DNA of 32,985 bases, taken from NCBI GenBank assembly GCA_019038625.1, contig JAHOYU010000047.1, positions 1 through 32,985 of the forward strand, written 5' to 3'. The notes beneath the pieces are model-generated. The model was not told the DNA's origin. It made no database searches and was given only the letters and a program-made list of their open reading frames with translations. The stretch is from Candidatus Latescibacterota bacterium (GTDB taxonomy: Bacteria > Krumholzibacteriota > Krumholzibacteriia > Krumholzibacteriales > Krumholzibacteriaceae). Shown piece after piece: positions 23,378 to 31,657 of the stretch; position 1 is the stretch's first letter, and each line of letters starts with the position of its first letter. Both the position numbers and the translations under genes were made by a program.

Positions 23378-24652
23378 GTGGAATTGACTGGGAATCTGAT
23401 ACTGGCTGTATCCGTTATAATCCTCCTATTTCTTTCAGCGTTTTTCTCAGGATCAGAGACGGCACTCTTTTCTCTGTCCCGCTTGTCTGTTTCCGGGATG
23501 ATCGATGGTGGCGTACGCCGACGTCGAGTGTCGGAACTTCTTGAGAAGCCACGGATGCTTCTGGTGACTATCCTTTTCGGTAACCTTCTCGTCAATATAG
23601 CCAGTACAAGCGCCGTAACGGCTCTCGCGATAAAGCTGTTCGGTGAGAGGGGGCTGGGCTATTCGATGGTGCTCATGACCTTCCTGATTCTTATCTTTGG
23701 GGAGATTACACCGAAAAGCCTCGCTTTGAAGCATGGACCTGTTCTGGCACCGATGTTAGCCGGTCCCTTGAAACTGTTGATGTGGCTGTTCTGGCCGGTG
23801 AGGATCGTACTTGGATGGATCGCCGATTCCACGGTAAACAGAAGCAAGAAGCTGTTCGGTGAGAGTCACGAAAGATATGAATCGAGCGAGCTCGCTACTG
23901 CAGTAGAGATGGGCCATATCGATGGTGTATTTGACGAGTTCGAGAAGGATGTCCTGGTTAATTTTTTCCATTTCACAAAGAGGGGCCTGAGCGAGATATT
24001 GACTCCCAGAGTCGAAGTGTTTTCGCTGGATGCCGATACAGGGCTGCAGGACGCGATAATCCAGGTCAGGGCAAAAGGGTATTCGAGAATCCCGCTTTTT
24101 GAGGATTCGGCAGAAAATATTGTAGGGATACTCAACGCCCGGGATATGCTGGGGCATGATCGTGATGAGAAGATAATTGTCCGGGATCTGATGAAGCCGG
24201 TAACATTTGTTCCCGAGACAAAAAAGGTCCGTGATCTGTTGGGAGAACTCCTGTCGTTAAGGGAGCATGTCGCCATCGCCGTGGATGAGCATGGATCGTT
24301 TGAAGGGATTGTGACTCTTGAGGATATCCTGGAAGATATTTTCGGCGAGATCCGTGACAGGCTGGAGCCCAGAGTAGACGAGTTCAATCTCATCGACAAC
24401 GACAGGATAGTAGTCGAAGGCGCAATGAAACTGGAGGACCTCAACGACAGGTTCGGAACGATGCTCGATTCATTGGAAGTCGAGACGATAGGTGGATATC
24501 TGATCGAGCATGCCGGCAGGATACCCAGAGAAGGAGAGGTGTTCAGGGTAGGTGAACTGAGATTCCTGATCCTGTCGGCAGAACCGGTAAGGATCAACAA
24601 GGTGAAGATCGAGAGACAGAAGAATATGGAGGACCGTGATGAGCACGATTAA
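23378..24652 (+). CDS. CNNM/CorC-family membrane protein with CBS and CorC_HlyC domains
   Basis: The 424-residue protein has an N-terminal CNNM (DUF21) membrane domain (about 1-190; SAFFSGSETALF, FGEITPKSLALKHG), a CBS pair (about 200-325; ILTPRVEVFSLD, RIPLFEDS, VTLEDILEDIFGEI) and a C-terminal CorC_HlyC domain (about 335-420; ETIGGYLIEHAGRIPREGE). This is the full set seen in proteins linked to magnesium/cobalt handling and, misleadingly, to hemolysin. It is presumably an inner-membrane ion transporter or efflux regulator. The start is GTG 23378; the nearest Shine-Dalgarno-like GGAAGG is 13 bases away, and a TTG at 23384 is possible. It overlaps the following paralogue by 14 bases. Confidence 0.92.
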   Translation: MELTGNLILAVSVIILLFLSAFFSGSETALFSLSRLSVSGMIDGGVRRRRVSELLEKPRMLLVTILFGNLLVNIASTSAVTALAIKLFGERGLGYSMVLMTFLILIFGEITPKSLALKHGPVLAPMLAGPLKLLMWLFWPVRIVLGWIADSTVNRSKKLFGESHERYESSELATAVEMGHIDGVFDEFEKDVLVNFFHFTKRGLSEILTPRVEVFSLDADTGLQDAIIQVRAKGYSRIPLFEDSAENIVGILNARDMLGHDRDEKIIVRDLMKPVTFVPETKKVRDLLGELLSLREHVAIAVDEHGSFEGIVTLEDILEDIFGEIRDRLEPRVDEFNLIDNDRIVVEGAMKLEDLNDRFGTMLDSLEVETIGGYLIEHAGRIPREGEVFRVGELRFLILSAEPVRINKVKIERQKNMEDRDEHD

Positions 24653-25610
24653 TACAATCATCATCATAATCGTCACTATCCTTCTGTCGGCGTTTTTCTC
24701 AGGATCAGAGACGGCACTTATATCCTGCAGCAGGATCCGGATGCGAAATCTGGCGAAACATGGTTCCCGAAGGGCGCGTATGGTCGAACGCTTCCTCGAG
24801 TCCCCCGAACAGTTTTTCAGCATAGTACTCGTCGGTACAAACCTGGCTGTAATCATCTGTACAGCTACAGCGACCGCGCTTGCAATCGAGAATTTCGGGC
24901 AGGCGGGGGTCCTTATCGCCACACTGGTGATGACCCCTTTGCTTCTTGTCTTCGGAGAAGTCGTTCCCAAGGCCGTCTATCTATATCACGCGGATCGGAT
25001 CGCGATGGCTGTAGCTCCTCTGCTGAAAATCATGTTCTACATTCTGTGGCCGTTAGTGATCCCCGTGACATGGCTTGCCCGATTACTGACAGGAACCTCG
25101 GATGAAGAGGAGAGAAAACTCAATATCATCTCCACGCGGGAAGAACTCATATTTTTGTACAACAGGGGCAGAGATGAGGGTTCCCGGGAGAAGCTCGAGA
25201 CGAGGATGATCGACAGGATGTTCAAGTTCCGGATCGTCCGGGTCGGAGACCTGATGGTTCCGATGGCCGATGTAGTATCGTTTTCGGTGGAATCCTCGAT
25301 CGACGAGATAGTGGCTGGAGTGGACAACCATTCCTGGTCACGATTTCCGATCGTCTCGCCTGAAAATGGGAGAGTGGCAGGAATAATCTCGACATTCGAC
25401 CTTCTGGGACTGGATGGCGGCGAGATGCTGTCTTCGGTGATGCATAAGCCATTCGTTTCACGGGAGGATGAATTCGCAGAGAGGCTTCTGATAAGCATGA
25501 AGGAAGATCCTCTGCACCTGGCAGTAGTAGAGGATGATGACGGGAACCCCCTCGGCATAGTGACACTTGAGGATATTCTTGAAAATATCATCGGTGACAT
25601 AGCTACCTGA
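24639..25610 (+). CDS. CNNM/CorC-family membrane protein, short paralogue
   Basis: A 323-residue relative of the preceding gene. It has the CNNM domain (about 1-170; SAFFSGSETALISC, FGEVVPKAVYL) and a CBS pair (about 200-322; DLMVPMADVVSFS, RFPIVS, VTLEDILENIIGDI), but ends right after the second CBS domain and lacks the CorC_HlyC domain. The end is clean, so this is a shorter form rather than an evident truncation. ATG 24639 has GGAGG 6 bases upstream (24628-24632); a GTG at 24636 is closer to it. It overlaps the first paralogue by 14 bases, so the pair may act as a heteromeric complex. A 29-base stretch is identical in the two genes. Confidence 0.9.
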   Translation: MSTINTIIIIIVTILLSAFFSGSETALISCSRIRMRNLAKHGSRRARMVERFLESPEQFFSIVLVGTNLAVIICTATATALAIENFGQAGVLIATLVMTPLLLVFGEVVPKAVYLYHADRIAMAVAPLLKIMFYILWPLVIPVTWLARLLTGTSDEEERKLNIISTREELIFLYNRGRDEGSREKLETRMIDRMFKFRIVRVGDLMVPMADVVSFSVESSIDEIVAGVDNHSWSRFPIVSPENGRVAGIISTFDLLGLDGGEMLSSVMHKPFVSREDEFAERLLISMKEDPLHLAVVEDDDGNPLGIVTLEDILENIIGDIAT

Positions 25611-25707
25611 AAAAACTCATAAAGATATTGCCGGTAAATCCGAAATTAAGTGAGTAGGCCGGACGATTCGCTGTAGGATCATACTATTCTGATAAGGAGT
25701 CCATAAG

Positions 25708-26607
25708 ATGACTGTCATAGATCTGTCCAGAGTTATCGGCAGTATCAACCAGATACCTCCTCTGCCAGCTGCAGCTACCAGACTTATCAGTACGGTCTCC
25801 AATCCTGATCACGCACTGGGGGACGTAATCAGGATAGTCGAGAATGATTCGACCATCACTGCTTATGTCCTGAAAGTGGCGAATTCCGCGTTTTCGGCCC
25901 AGAGAGAGTATGTCTCCTCGGTGAAGGACGCTATATTGCTTCTCGGTGAAAATATGGTCATAAGCGCCGCTTTGCGGGTCTGCGCCTCCGGTTTGTTTGG
26001 GAAATCTCTTGATGGATATGAGGCAGACAGCTGGTCGATGTGGAAGCATAGTATGGGGACGGCGGTAGCCGCAAAATATATCAACGCTTTCATCAAGGAC
26101 GGGGATTATTCTGATGTCGTGTATACAGCAGGAATCATGCATGATATAGGGAAAGTAGTCATCTCGGATTTTTTATCCGGCAAGCCCGGAGAGATCAAGT
26201 TGATTCTTGAGGAGTCCGGCCAGAAAGATTTTCTGTACGGAGAGAGAGAGGTCCTGGGGACCGATCATTGTGAGGTCGGTGGCCTTCTGGGCGAGAAGTG
26301 GAATTTCCCTGAGTCGATAATATCGGTGTTGCGTTATCACCACCATCCTGCTGAATCACCGGAACAGTGGAAACCTCTGGTCCATATCGTCCAGCTTGCC
26401 GATGCGGTGGCGATGATGTGTGGGGCGTCGACGGGGAACGACTGCCTTCAGTACGAGATCGACAAGGGACACATGAACTATCTCGACATCTCCGAACAGG
26501 ACATGGAAAAGATCATGAGGACCACAGAAACCGAAGTGGAGACCCTCATGGGACTCATGTCCGACGACACAGAGTATAAACAGGATCAAAAGGACGATCC
26601 CAGCTGA
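25708..26607 (+). CDS. HDOD domain regulatory protein 3
   Basis: A 299-residue HDOD protein, the third in the window and separate from the flagellar pair. Residues marking the HD-like site are present: KHS near 114, IMHDIGK near 148, TDHCEVG near 190, RYHHHP and VQLAD. The C-terminal 25 residues are polar and acidic. AAGGAG at 25695-25700 gives a 7-base spacing to ATG 25708. It follows the CorC-like pair by 97 bases without a terminator and ends 13 bases from the convergent hutH-like gene. A signalling role is inferred from the family; no partner is evident beside it. Confidence 0.87.
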   Translation: MTVIDLSRVIGSINQIPPLPAAATRLISTVSNPDHALGDVIRIVENDSTITAYVLKVANSAFSAQREYVSSVKDAILLLGENMVISAALRVCASGLFGKSLDGYEADSWSMWKHSMGTAVAAKYINAFIKDGDYSDVVYTAGIMHDIGKVVISDFLSGKPGEIKLILEESGQKDFLYGEREVLGTDHCEVGGLLGEKWNFPESIISVLRYHHHPAESPEQWKPLVHIVQLADAVAMMCGASTGNDCLQYEIDKGHMNYLDISEQDMEKIMRTTETEVETLMGLMSDDTEYKQDQKDDPS

Positions 26608-26620
26608 CCTGCCTGTGATA

Positions 26621-28144
26621 TTACTCCAGCGTTCCGATCTCTTTTTCGACTTCCTCAAGGATCTCACAGGACTTTACAAGTTCTTTCATCGCTGTATGAT
26701 CGGGGTAGAGAGGCCTGTCGATATCGAGGAACTCGACGTGGCGGCGAACCACTTCTTTTGCCTTTGCCACACCCTTGCCGAAATTGAACTCTCGGAAATC
26801 AAGAGCCTGCGCCGCAGCCATGAACTCGATGCCCAGAACGCCGAATGCGTTGTCGAGGATCTGGAAGTTCTTGATGGCGGTGTTCATTCCCATCGAGACG
26901 AAATCTTCCTGGTCGGCGGCTGCCGGTATCGACTGTATTGATGCCGGGGCCGACAGGATCCGCTGCTCCACGATCTGCATGTCAGCCGTGTACTGGCTCA
27001 GCATAAGGCCGGAGAACATTCCTGCGCCTTTGGTAAGAAAAGCAGGAAGGCCTACGCTGAGAGCCGGATTGTTCAGCCTGTTCATTCTTCTTTCAGACAT
27101 GACACTGACCATCGTGATCGCTGCTCCGATCATATCCATAGGCAGGGAGACCGGAGTTCCCTGGAAGTTCGCGCCCGAAAGGTGGATATTTTCCTCGGGG
27201 AAGAATATCGGGTTGTCGCCAACGCCGTTCAGCTCGATCTCGACCTGTGACCTCGCATAGGCGAGGGCGTCGTGGACCGCGCCTATGACCTGTGGAGTCG
27301 ACCGCATCGAGTATGCGTCCTGGACCTTGCATTTGATCTTGCCTTCCACAAGGTCTCCGCCTGTGACCAGTTTTCTGATGGCGGCGGCCGATCTCTGGGC
27401 GCCCTTGAATCCACGGATCTTGTGAAGCTGCGGGCTGTACGGTTTCATGTTGGCCTTGAGAGCCTCCAGCGACATCGAGGCAGCTATTTCAGCCTGCTTC
27501 AGCCATCTGTTCGAGTCGTAAATCATGATTGCGCTCATCGCCGTCAACAGGTTTGAACCGTTGATCGTCGCAAGTCCGTCTCTTGCGAGGAGACCGGGGA
27601 TCGGTATTCCCGCCCTGTCCAGAGCTTCCTTGCCGGCAAGCAGTTCGCCCTTGTAAAAGGCTTTACCCTCGCCCATCATGAGCAGGGCGATCTGTGACAT
27701 CGGAGCCAGGTCCCCGGATGCACCGACCGAGCCTTTCTGGCATACAAAGGGAGTGACTCCCTTGTTCAGCATGTCGATCAAAGTCTGTGTTATCACCGGA
27801 CGGTTGCCGGAATTGCCGTGGGCGTGGACGTTGGCGCGGGATACCATCGCCCCGCGGACGTATTCTTCAGGGGCAGGATCGCCTATGCCTGCCGCGTGGT
27901 TGTATATGAGGTATTTCTGGAAATCCTTGATCTGGTCGTCGTCGAGGACGACTTCGGAGAACTCACCGATCCCGGTGTTGACACCGTACATGATCACGTT
28001 CGCTTCTATCTTCTCCTCAAGCATCGTCCGGCATTTTTTGATTCGCTCGACCGCTTCAGGCGCGAGCTCGACTTTCTCGTGATGCCTTGCTACTTTGACA
28101 AGCTTTTCAATCGTCAGTCCGGATCCGTCAAGGATGATCGCCAC
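26621..28144 (-). CDS. hutH: Histidine ammonia-lyase-like aromatic amino acid lyase (GTG start)
   Basis: Members of this family remove ammonia from histidine (to urocanate), phenylalanine or tyrosine, using a self-formed MIO group. The 507-residue length is typical for HutH. Visible are the catalytic Tyr53 in MYGVNTG, His83 in NHAAG, the MIO triad Ala142-Ser143-Gly144 in GASGDLAP, NGSNLL, YSMRSTPQVIG and ADQEDFVSMG. The glutamate in QED favours histidine over tyrosine or phenylalanine lyase, but the usual YSLRCxPQ has Ser in place of Cys and the HPGQ-type segment reads KGAQ, so the substrate is not certain. Translation starts at GTG 28144 after AGGGGG. No hutU, hutI or regulator is beside it. 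Confidence 0.85.
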   Translation of the reverse strand: MAIILDGSGLTIEKLVKVARHHEKVELAPEAVERIKKCRTMLEEKIEANVIMYGVNTGIGEFSEVVLDDDQIKDFQKYLIYNHAAGIGDPAPEEYVRGAMVSRANVHAHGNSGNRPVITQTLIDMLNKGVTPFVCQKGSVGASGDLAPMSQIALLMMGEGKAFYKGELLAGKEALDRAGIPIPGLLARDGLATINGSNLLTAMSAIMIYDSNRWLKQAEIAASMSLEALKANMKPYSPQLHKIRGFKGAQRSAAAIRKLVTGGDLVEGKIKCKVQDAYSMRSTPQVIGAVHDALAYARSQVEIELNGVGDNPIFFPEENIHLSGANFQGTPVSLPMDMIGAAITMVSVMSERRMNRLNNPALSVGLPAFLTKGAGMFSGLMLSQYTADMQIVEQRILSAPASIQSIPAAADQEDFVSMGMNTAIKNFQILDNAFGVLGIEFMAAAQALDFREFNFGKGVAKAKEVVRRHVEFLDIDRPLYPDHTAMKELVKSCEILEEVEKEIGTLE

Positions 28145-28344
28145 AGTGAACCCCCTGGTAAAGATATCATCTTTTCATGCCACACTTCAAATCAGCTTAT
28201 ACGGCCATGACCCTGCAGTCCCGGGCCTGTTTTGACAATGATCATGACCGACCCTTCGACTTTTCTATATATCATTTCATCATGATTAAGGCAAGACTCA
28301 AAACTGAGGTCGCCCAAGCCTGGCAGGGACACGAATCAAAACAT

Positions 28345-28647
28345 TCAGAAGGCCTTGATCAAAGAGAAGACCAGCAGGATAATCGCGAAGATGTTGATGA
28401 TAGTCGCTGTCCTGCATATAGACTCGGTCTTCCGCCCGGAAGGGTCGATGAGGTTGAGGATTCGGGGAGCCTTGAGGAAGTTGGAGAGGCCGAGGAGCAG
28501 GAATGACGTTGCCCAGAGGGGTATCCCGGCGATGACCAGCATCTTCCGGAACATCGCTATGATACCGAGGAGTGAAAAGACGATTCCCCAGAAGAAATAT
28601 CCTCCACTTTTTTCTGTCGGCTGGTCCTGTTTGTTTTCTGCGTCCAT
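28345..28647 (-). CDS. Small membrane protein, unknown function
   Basis: A 100-residue protein with three membrane helices (about 17-33, 36-58 and 82-99) and short polar ends. I do not recognise the family. It lies 68 bases after the Cas4/RecB-like gene on the same strand and may be the last gene of that unit; no terminator was found after it. The ribosome-binding site is weak. The frame on the opposite strand is longer but reads as non-natural sequence, while this one has clear membrane topology. Confidence 0.6.
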   Translation of the reverse strand: MDAENKQDQPTEKSGGYFFWGIVFSLLGIIAMFRKMLVIAGIPLWATSFLLLGLSNFLKAPRILNLIDPSGRKTESICRTATIINIFAIILLVFSLIKAF

Positions 28648-28715
28648 CCCACAAGATATTGTTTCAGGGCTGGCAAATCAATCGCATTCCGATTGCATCA
28701 CATTCCGGTTGCACC

Positions 28716-29717
28716 TTATTCAAGGCGCAGCGAGTTGCCAGGTTCCTCGCATATACGGTAGAAATTGCAGAATCGGCATCTGGATGACACACTCTTCGGA
28801 AATGTATCAATCCCTTTTGCCTCATTTCTCTGTATATCTTCATCCACGAGGACTTCCGAGAGTTTCTTTATTCCCGCACGGATATGGTCCCGGAAGATGT
28901 CGATATTGTCGTCGTCTATCCTGTGCAGGATCTCATGGCCTCCATCGAGGAGATTGACTTCGTGGAGCCGAATAGATTCCAGTGGTTCCCTCATGACAGC
29001 CGAGGCATAATATCCATATACGCCGAGTTGTACGCCTGTCCTTGCTTTATGGTCGTTGGTCGATCTGCCCACGGTGCTGAACGTTTTCCAGTCTACGATA
29101 TCGAAGGTGCCGTCGAGTCCCCTGTAGATAAAATCAGTCTTGGCGAACACCCGGGCGCCGTCGAAATCGAATACCTGGGCGAACTCCGCAAGATCGATGT
29201 TTTCGATTATCCAGTATCGCGAGTCGGTCTTTGCGATCTCCTGCAGGATCGGACTTTCCAGCAGTCCTCTGATTCCTTCCCGGCATTCCTCTATCGTCTT
29301 TTCGATCTTTTCGTCCGGGATGGGTCGGTCATACTCGTGCTCGAACAGTGCCAGCCAGTCTATGTTCAGATGATCGCCGCGTTTTTTAGGCTCTGTGAGA
29401 TAAGCCCTGGAGGATGAGAATCTCATCTGGCTGTGAAAACGCTTCTCAATATAATCAGTGACATCGCCGGACTCCGGGATCGTTCCCTTTTTCCTCAGTG
29501 AGGCGAGTACTTTTGTCGCTACATAGTGTACTAGCTGGCCACGCCATAGCGGGAGGGACATCAGCCGTTTCAGTTTGAATGCTTCGCGGCAGATAGAGGA
29601 AGAGGAGGCGTACCAGCCTCCCCAACTCAGATAATAATGAAAGTAATAACTCCGAAGACAGGTCTCGAAAAGCGATTCTCTCGATATCGACCAACCAAAC
29701 CTGTTATTTATAGCCAT
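28716..29717 (-). CDS. Cas4/RecB-like PD-(D/E)XK nuclease with four-cysteine cluster
   Basis: A 333-residue protein with the RecB-family nuclease pattern: His64 in RGQLVHYVA (motif I), Asp195 in AKTDFIYRG, Asp209-Trp-Lys211 in FDIVDWKT (the catalytic D...DxK), and QLGVYGYY with Gln230 (the QLxxY motif). One cysteine, Cys20, lies near the N-terminus and three, Cys314, Cys317 and Cys323, near the C-terminus in CRFCNFYRIC, as in Cas4 and AddB-type proteins carrying a 4Fe-4S cluster. A DNA exonuclease or DNA-processing role is likely. There is no CRISPR array or other cas gene in the window, so this is a stand-alone member. It follows the small nuclease-fold gene by 58 bases on the minus strand. 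Confidence 0.85.
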   Translation of the reverse strand: MAINNRFGWSISRESLFETCLRSYYFHYYLSWGGWYASSSSICREAFKLKRLMSLPLWRGQLVHYVATKVLASLRKKGTIPESGDVTDYIEKRFHSQMRFSSSRAYLTEPKKRGDHLNIDWLALFEHEYDRPIPDEKIEKTIEECREGIRGLLESPILQEIAKTDSRYWIIENIDLAEFAQVFDFDGARVFAKTDFIYRGLDGTFDIVDWKTFSTVGRSTNDHKARTGVQLGVYGYYASAVMREPLESIRLHEVNLLDGGHEILHRIDDDNIDIFRDHIRAGIKKLSEVLVDEDIQRNEAKGIDTFPKSVSSRCRFCNFYRICEEPGNSLRLE

Positions 29718-29775
29718 AATCTCTTAATGCTCCGGTCGATGCTGTCCAGAATCTGATCCAGGCAGGATCTGACCA

Positions 29776-30234
29776 TTACTTATCGAAGATTCCCCGGTAC
29801 AATCTGTTTTCGAGCCGGTAGCCTTCGAATTCGTAATCGAACTTCATGGTCTGCTTGCCTCGCAGTGCGACATCCCTGTTGGTATACATGTATAAATGAT
29901 ACTTGCCGCCGGCTTTCTGCTGAGCGAGTTTCTTGTATTCGTCCCATCTGAACAGCCAGATCCGAAGTGTGCTGATATCGACGCAGGCGATATAGTCGGC
30001 CGGGTTGTCGAGTGGTACCCACCAGTCCAGTGCCATCTTTCCCTTGCCTCCTGCCCTTTTTGGCTGAAGGTTTGTCGTGACCAGTATTTTCCAGAGGCGC
30101 CTGGGTCTGACCAGTTCCACTTCCAGGTCATAACCTTTTCCCGTTAATTCGCACGGAATCCCATGACTCAGCAGCATGGAGCTGACGAACAGCTTCCCAC
30201 TGACTCCGATCATGCTTTTCGGTATCTCTGCCAT
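29776..30234 (-). CDS. Small PD-(D/E)XK-like protein, degenerate active site
   Basis: A 152-residue protein whose layout resembles small PD-(D/E)XK endonuclease-like proteins: an N-terminal helix with GVSGKLFVSSMLLSHGIPCEL, then GKGYDLEVE with Asp36, a strand WKILVTT where the family usually has QVKT, and PADYIACVDISTLRIWLF as the closing strand pair. The helix position normally carrying Glu has Lys (GK not GE), and the catalytic Lys is Thr53 or displaced, so activity is doubtful. ATG 30234 has GGAGG just upstream; a longer reading to 30264 lies inside acpS. It begins one base after the acpS stop, followed by the Cas4/RecB-like nuclease. The family call is by eye and tentative; the gene itself is convincing. 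Confidence 0.6.
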   Translation of the reverse strand: MAEIPKSMIGVSGKLFVSSMLLSHGIPCELTGKGYDLEVELVRPRRLWKILVTTNLQPKRAGGKGKMALDWWVPLDNPADYIACVDISTLRIWLFRWDEYKKLAQQKAGGKYHLYMYTNRDVALRGKQTMKFDYEFEGYRLENRLYRGIFDK

Positions 30235-30235
30235 T

Positions 30236-30616
30236 TTATCCTCCTTCCAGGATGACGAGGGCATGTGCCATATCCCCGTCGTGTGTGAGGCTCAAGTGAC
30301 AGAAAGCGACATTCCGCTGCTTCAGGGCATCTTTCACCCTATCTGATAATAAAAAAGCGGGTTTGCCCTTATTCCCCCGGACAACGCCTACTTCTTTCAG
30401 GGAGAGACCTGTACCCCAGCCTGTACCAAGGGCCTTGAAAAAAGCCTCCCTGGCCGCGAATCTCGCAGCAAAGAAATGGGCACTATCCATGCGTTTCAAG
30501 CCTTCCTCGATTTCATCCCCCGTGAAGACCTTGTGCAGAAAGCGCTTTCCGTATTTATCGATCAATCCCGATATTCTCGGGATAAAAACCATATCTGTTC
30601 CAATTCCGAATATCAT
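30236..30616 (-). CDS. acpS: Holo-[acyl-carrier-protein] synthase
   Basis: AcpS transfers the phosphopantetheine arm of coenzyme A to acyl carrier protein for fatty acid synthesis. The 126-residue protein shows GIGTDMVFIPRI (4-14, with the magnesium ligand Asp8), FFAARFAAREAFFKALGTG (48-66, with Glu57 and Lys61) and LSLTHDGDMAHALVI near the end, all at the normal length. The ribosome-binding site of the start ATG 30616 is weak. Its stop is followed one base later by the nuclease-fold gene, so the two are coupled. Confidence 0.95.
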   Translation of the reverse strand: MIFGIGTDMVFIPRISGLIDKYGKRFLHKVFTGDEIEEGLKRMDSAHFFAARFAAREAFFKALGTGWGTGLSLKEVGVVRGNKGKPAFLLSDRVKDALKQRNVAFCHLSLTHDGDMAHALVILEGG

Positions 30617-30672
30617 AGGGTTCTGTTTTATTCCTTCCCATCGAGCAGGTTGGAGAGTCCGATCAATTCATA

Positions 30673-30701
30673 TTGCAGTCAGCGATATTTGCAGGTAGAA
30701 T
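30673..30701 (+). promoter_or_regulatory. Sigma-70 promoter of the radical SAM gene
   Basis: -35 TTGCAG (30673-30678), a 17-base spacer and -10 TAGAAT (30696-30701, five of six consensus). The transcript would start near 30708 with an AT-rich leader of about 60 bases. It lies in the gap shared with divergent acpS. Confidence 0.6.
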
Positions 30702-30767
30702 GACCATACCATTTTTATGAATTTAGTTAAATACAAATATGTAAATATTTTTTGACAGGAATCAGAT

Positions 30768-31643
30768 ATGCCGAAGTATGAATATCCTCTATACAGGCCT
30801 CCAAGTGAAGCTCAATCTCTTATTTTTCAAGTGGCATTGGGATGTTCGCATAACAGGTGCCTCTTCTGTTACATGTATAAGGAAAAGCAGTTCCGGGTGA
30901 GACCATGGAGTGAGTTAAGTGATGAGATCGACGATGCGGCTGTCAATTATCCCGGGACCAGGAAGGTTTTTCTGGCAGATGGCGACGCGTTCGCCCTTTC
31001 CAGCGATAAACTGGCGCAGATACTCGATCATATCAGAGACAGCTTTCCCATGCTTCAGAGAGTGACCGCCTATGCTAATCCAGCAAATCTTATCGCGAAA
31101 TCTGTTGAGGAAATGACAATGCTCAGGGAGAAGGGCTTGACGATCCTGTACTATGGTGTCGAATCTGGCGATCCAGAGGTGTTGGGGAAGATCGACAAGG
31201 GTGCTACGCCTGATGAGATGGCCGAAGGGTGTATCAAGGCGACGGAGGCAGGCCTGAAGCTTTCAGTCACTGTTATACTGGGACTTGCGGGACGATCCGG
31301 CAGCGAAAACCACGCGCGGAAGACAGCCACGCTGATCAACCGGATCCAGCCGAGATATCTCAGTGCCCTCACATTGATGCTCGGCCATCATGAAGATGAA
31401 TATCTTGCCGGAATGGGAGACGGGTTCGAATTCAACGATGCAATAGATGATATCAGGGAGCTGAGGATGTTTATCGAAGGCCTTGATAACGACAGGTGTA
31501 TTTTCAGGAGCAACCATGCTTCCAATTATCTGGCACTGGCGGGCAATCTCCAGAAGGACAAGAAAGCTCTTCTGGCTACGATAGACACGGCTCTCGACAA
31601 ACCTGAATCATATCTCCGGGATGAGTGGATGAGGGGGCTCTGA
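30768..31643 (+). CDS. Radical SAM protein with CX4CX2C cluster motif
   Basis: A 291-residue radical SAM enzyme. The iron-sulfur ligands are Cys26, Cys31 and Cys34 in GCSHNRCLFCYMYK, spaced C-x4-C-x2-C rather than the usual C-x3-C-x2-C. The SAM-binding region follows: LADGDAF, then YYGVESGDPEVLGKIDKG and VTVILGLAGRSG, typical of HemN/MiaB-like barrels. The C-terminal 100 residues are helical without another cysteine cluster. I recognise the GCSHNxC form as a recurring uncharacterised group, but cannot name its reaction. It has its own promoter and converges on the GNAT gene 14 bases away. Confidence 0.9.
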   Translation: MPKYEYPLYRPPSEAQSLIFQVALGCSHNRCLFCYMYKEKQFRVRPWSELSDEIDDAAVNYPGTRKVFLADGDAFALSSDKLAQILDHIRDSFPMLQRVTAYANPANLIAKSVEEMTMLREKGLTILYYGVESGDPEVLGKIDKGATPDEMAEGCIKATEAGLKLSVTVILGLAGRSGSENHARKTATLINRIQPRYLSALTLMLGHHEDEYLAGMGDGFEFNDAIDDIRELRMFIEGLDNDRCIFRSNHASNYLALAGNLQKDKKALLATIDTALDKPESYLRDEWMRGL

Positions 31644-31657
31644 GTTTCTGCGCGGTG

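Noticed and set aside
28716-29717. Cas4-like gene as evidence of a CRISPR system
   Set aside because: No repeat-spacer array or other cas gene is in the window; stand-alone Cas4/RecB-like nucleases are common.
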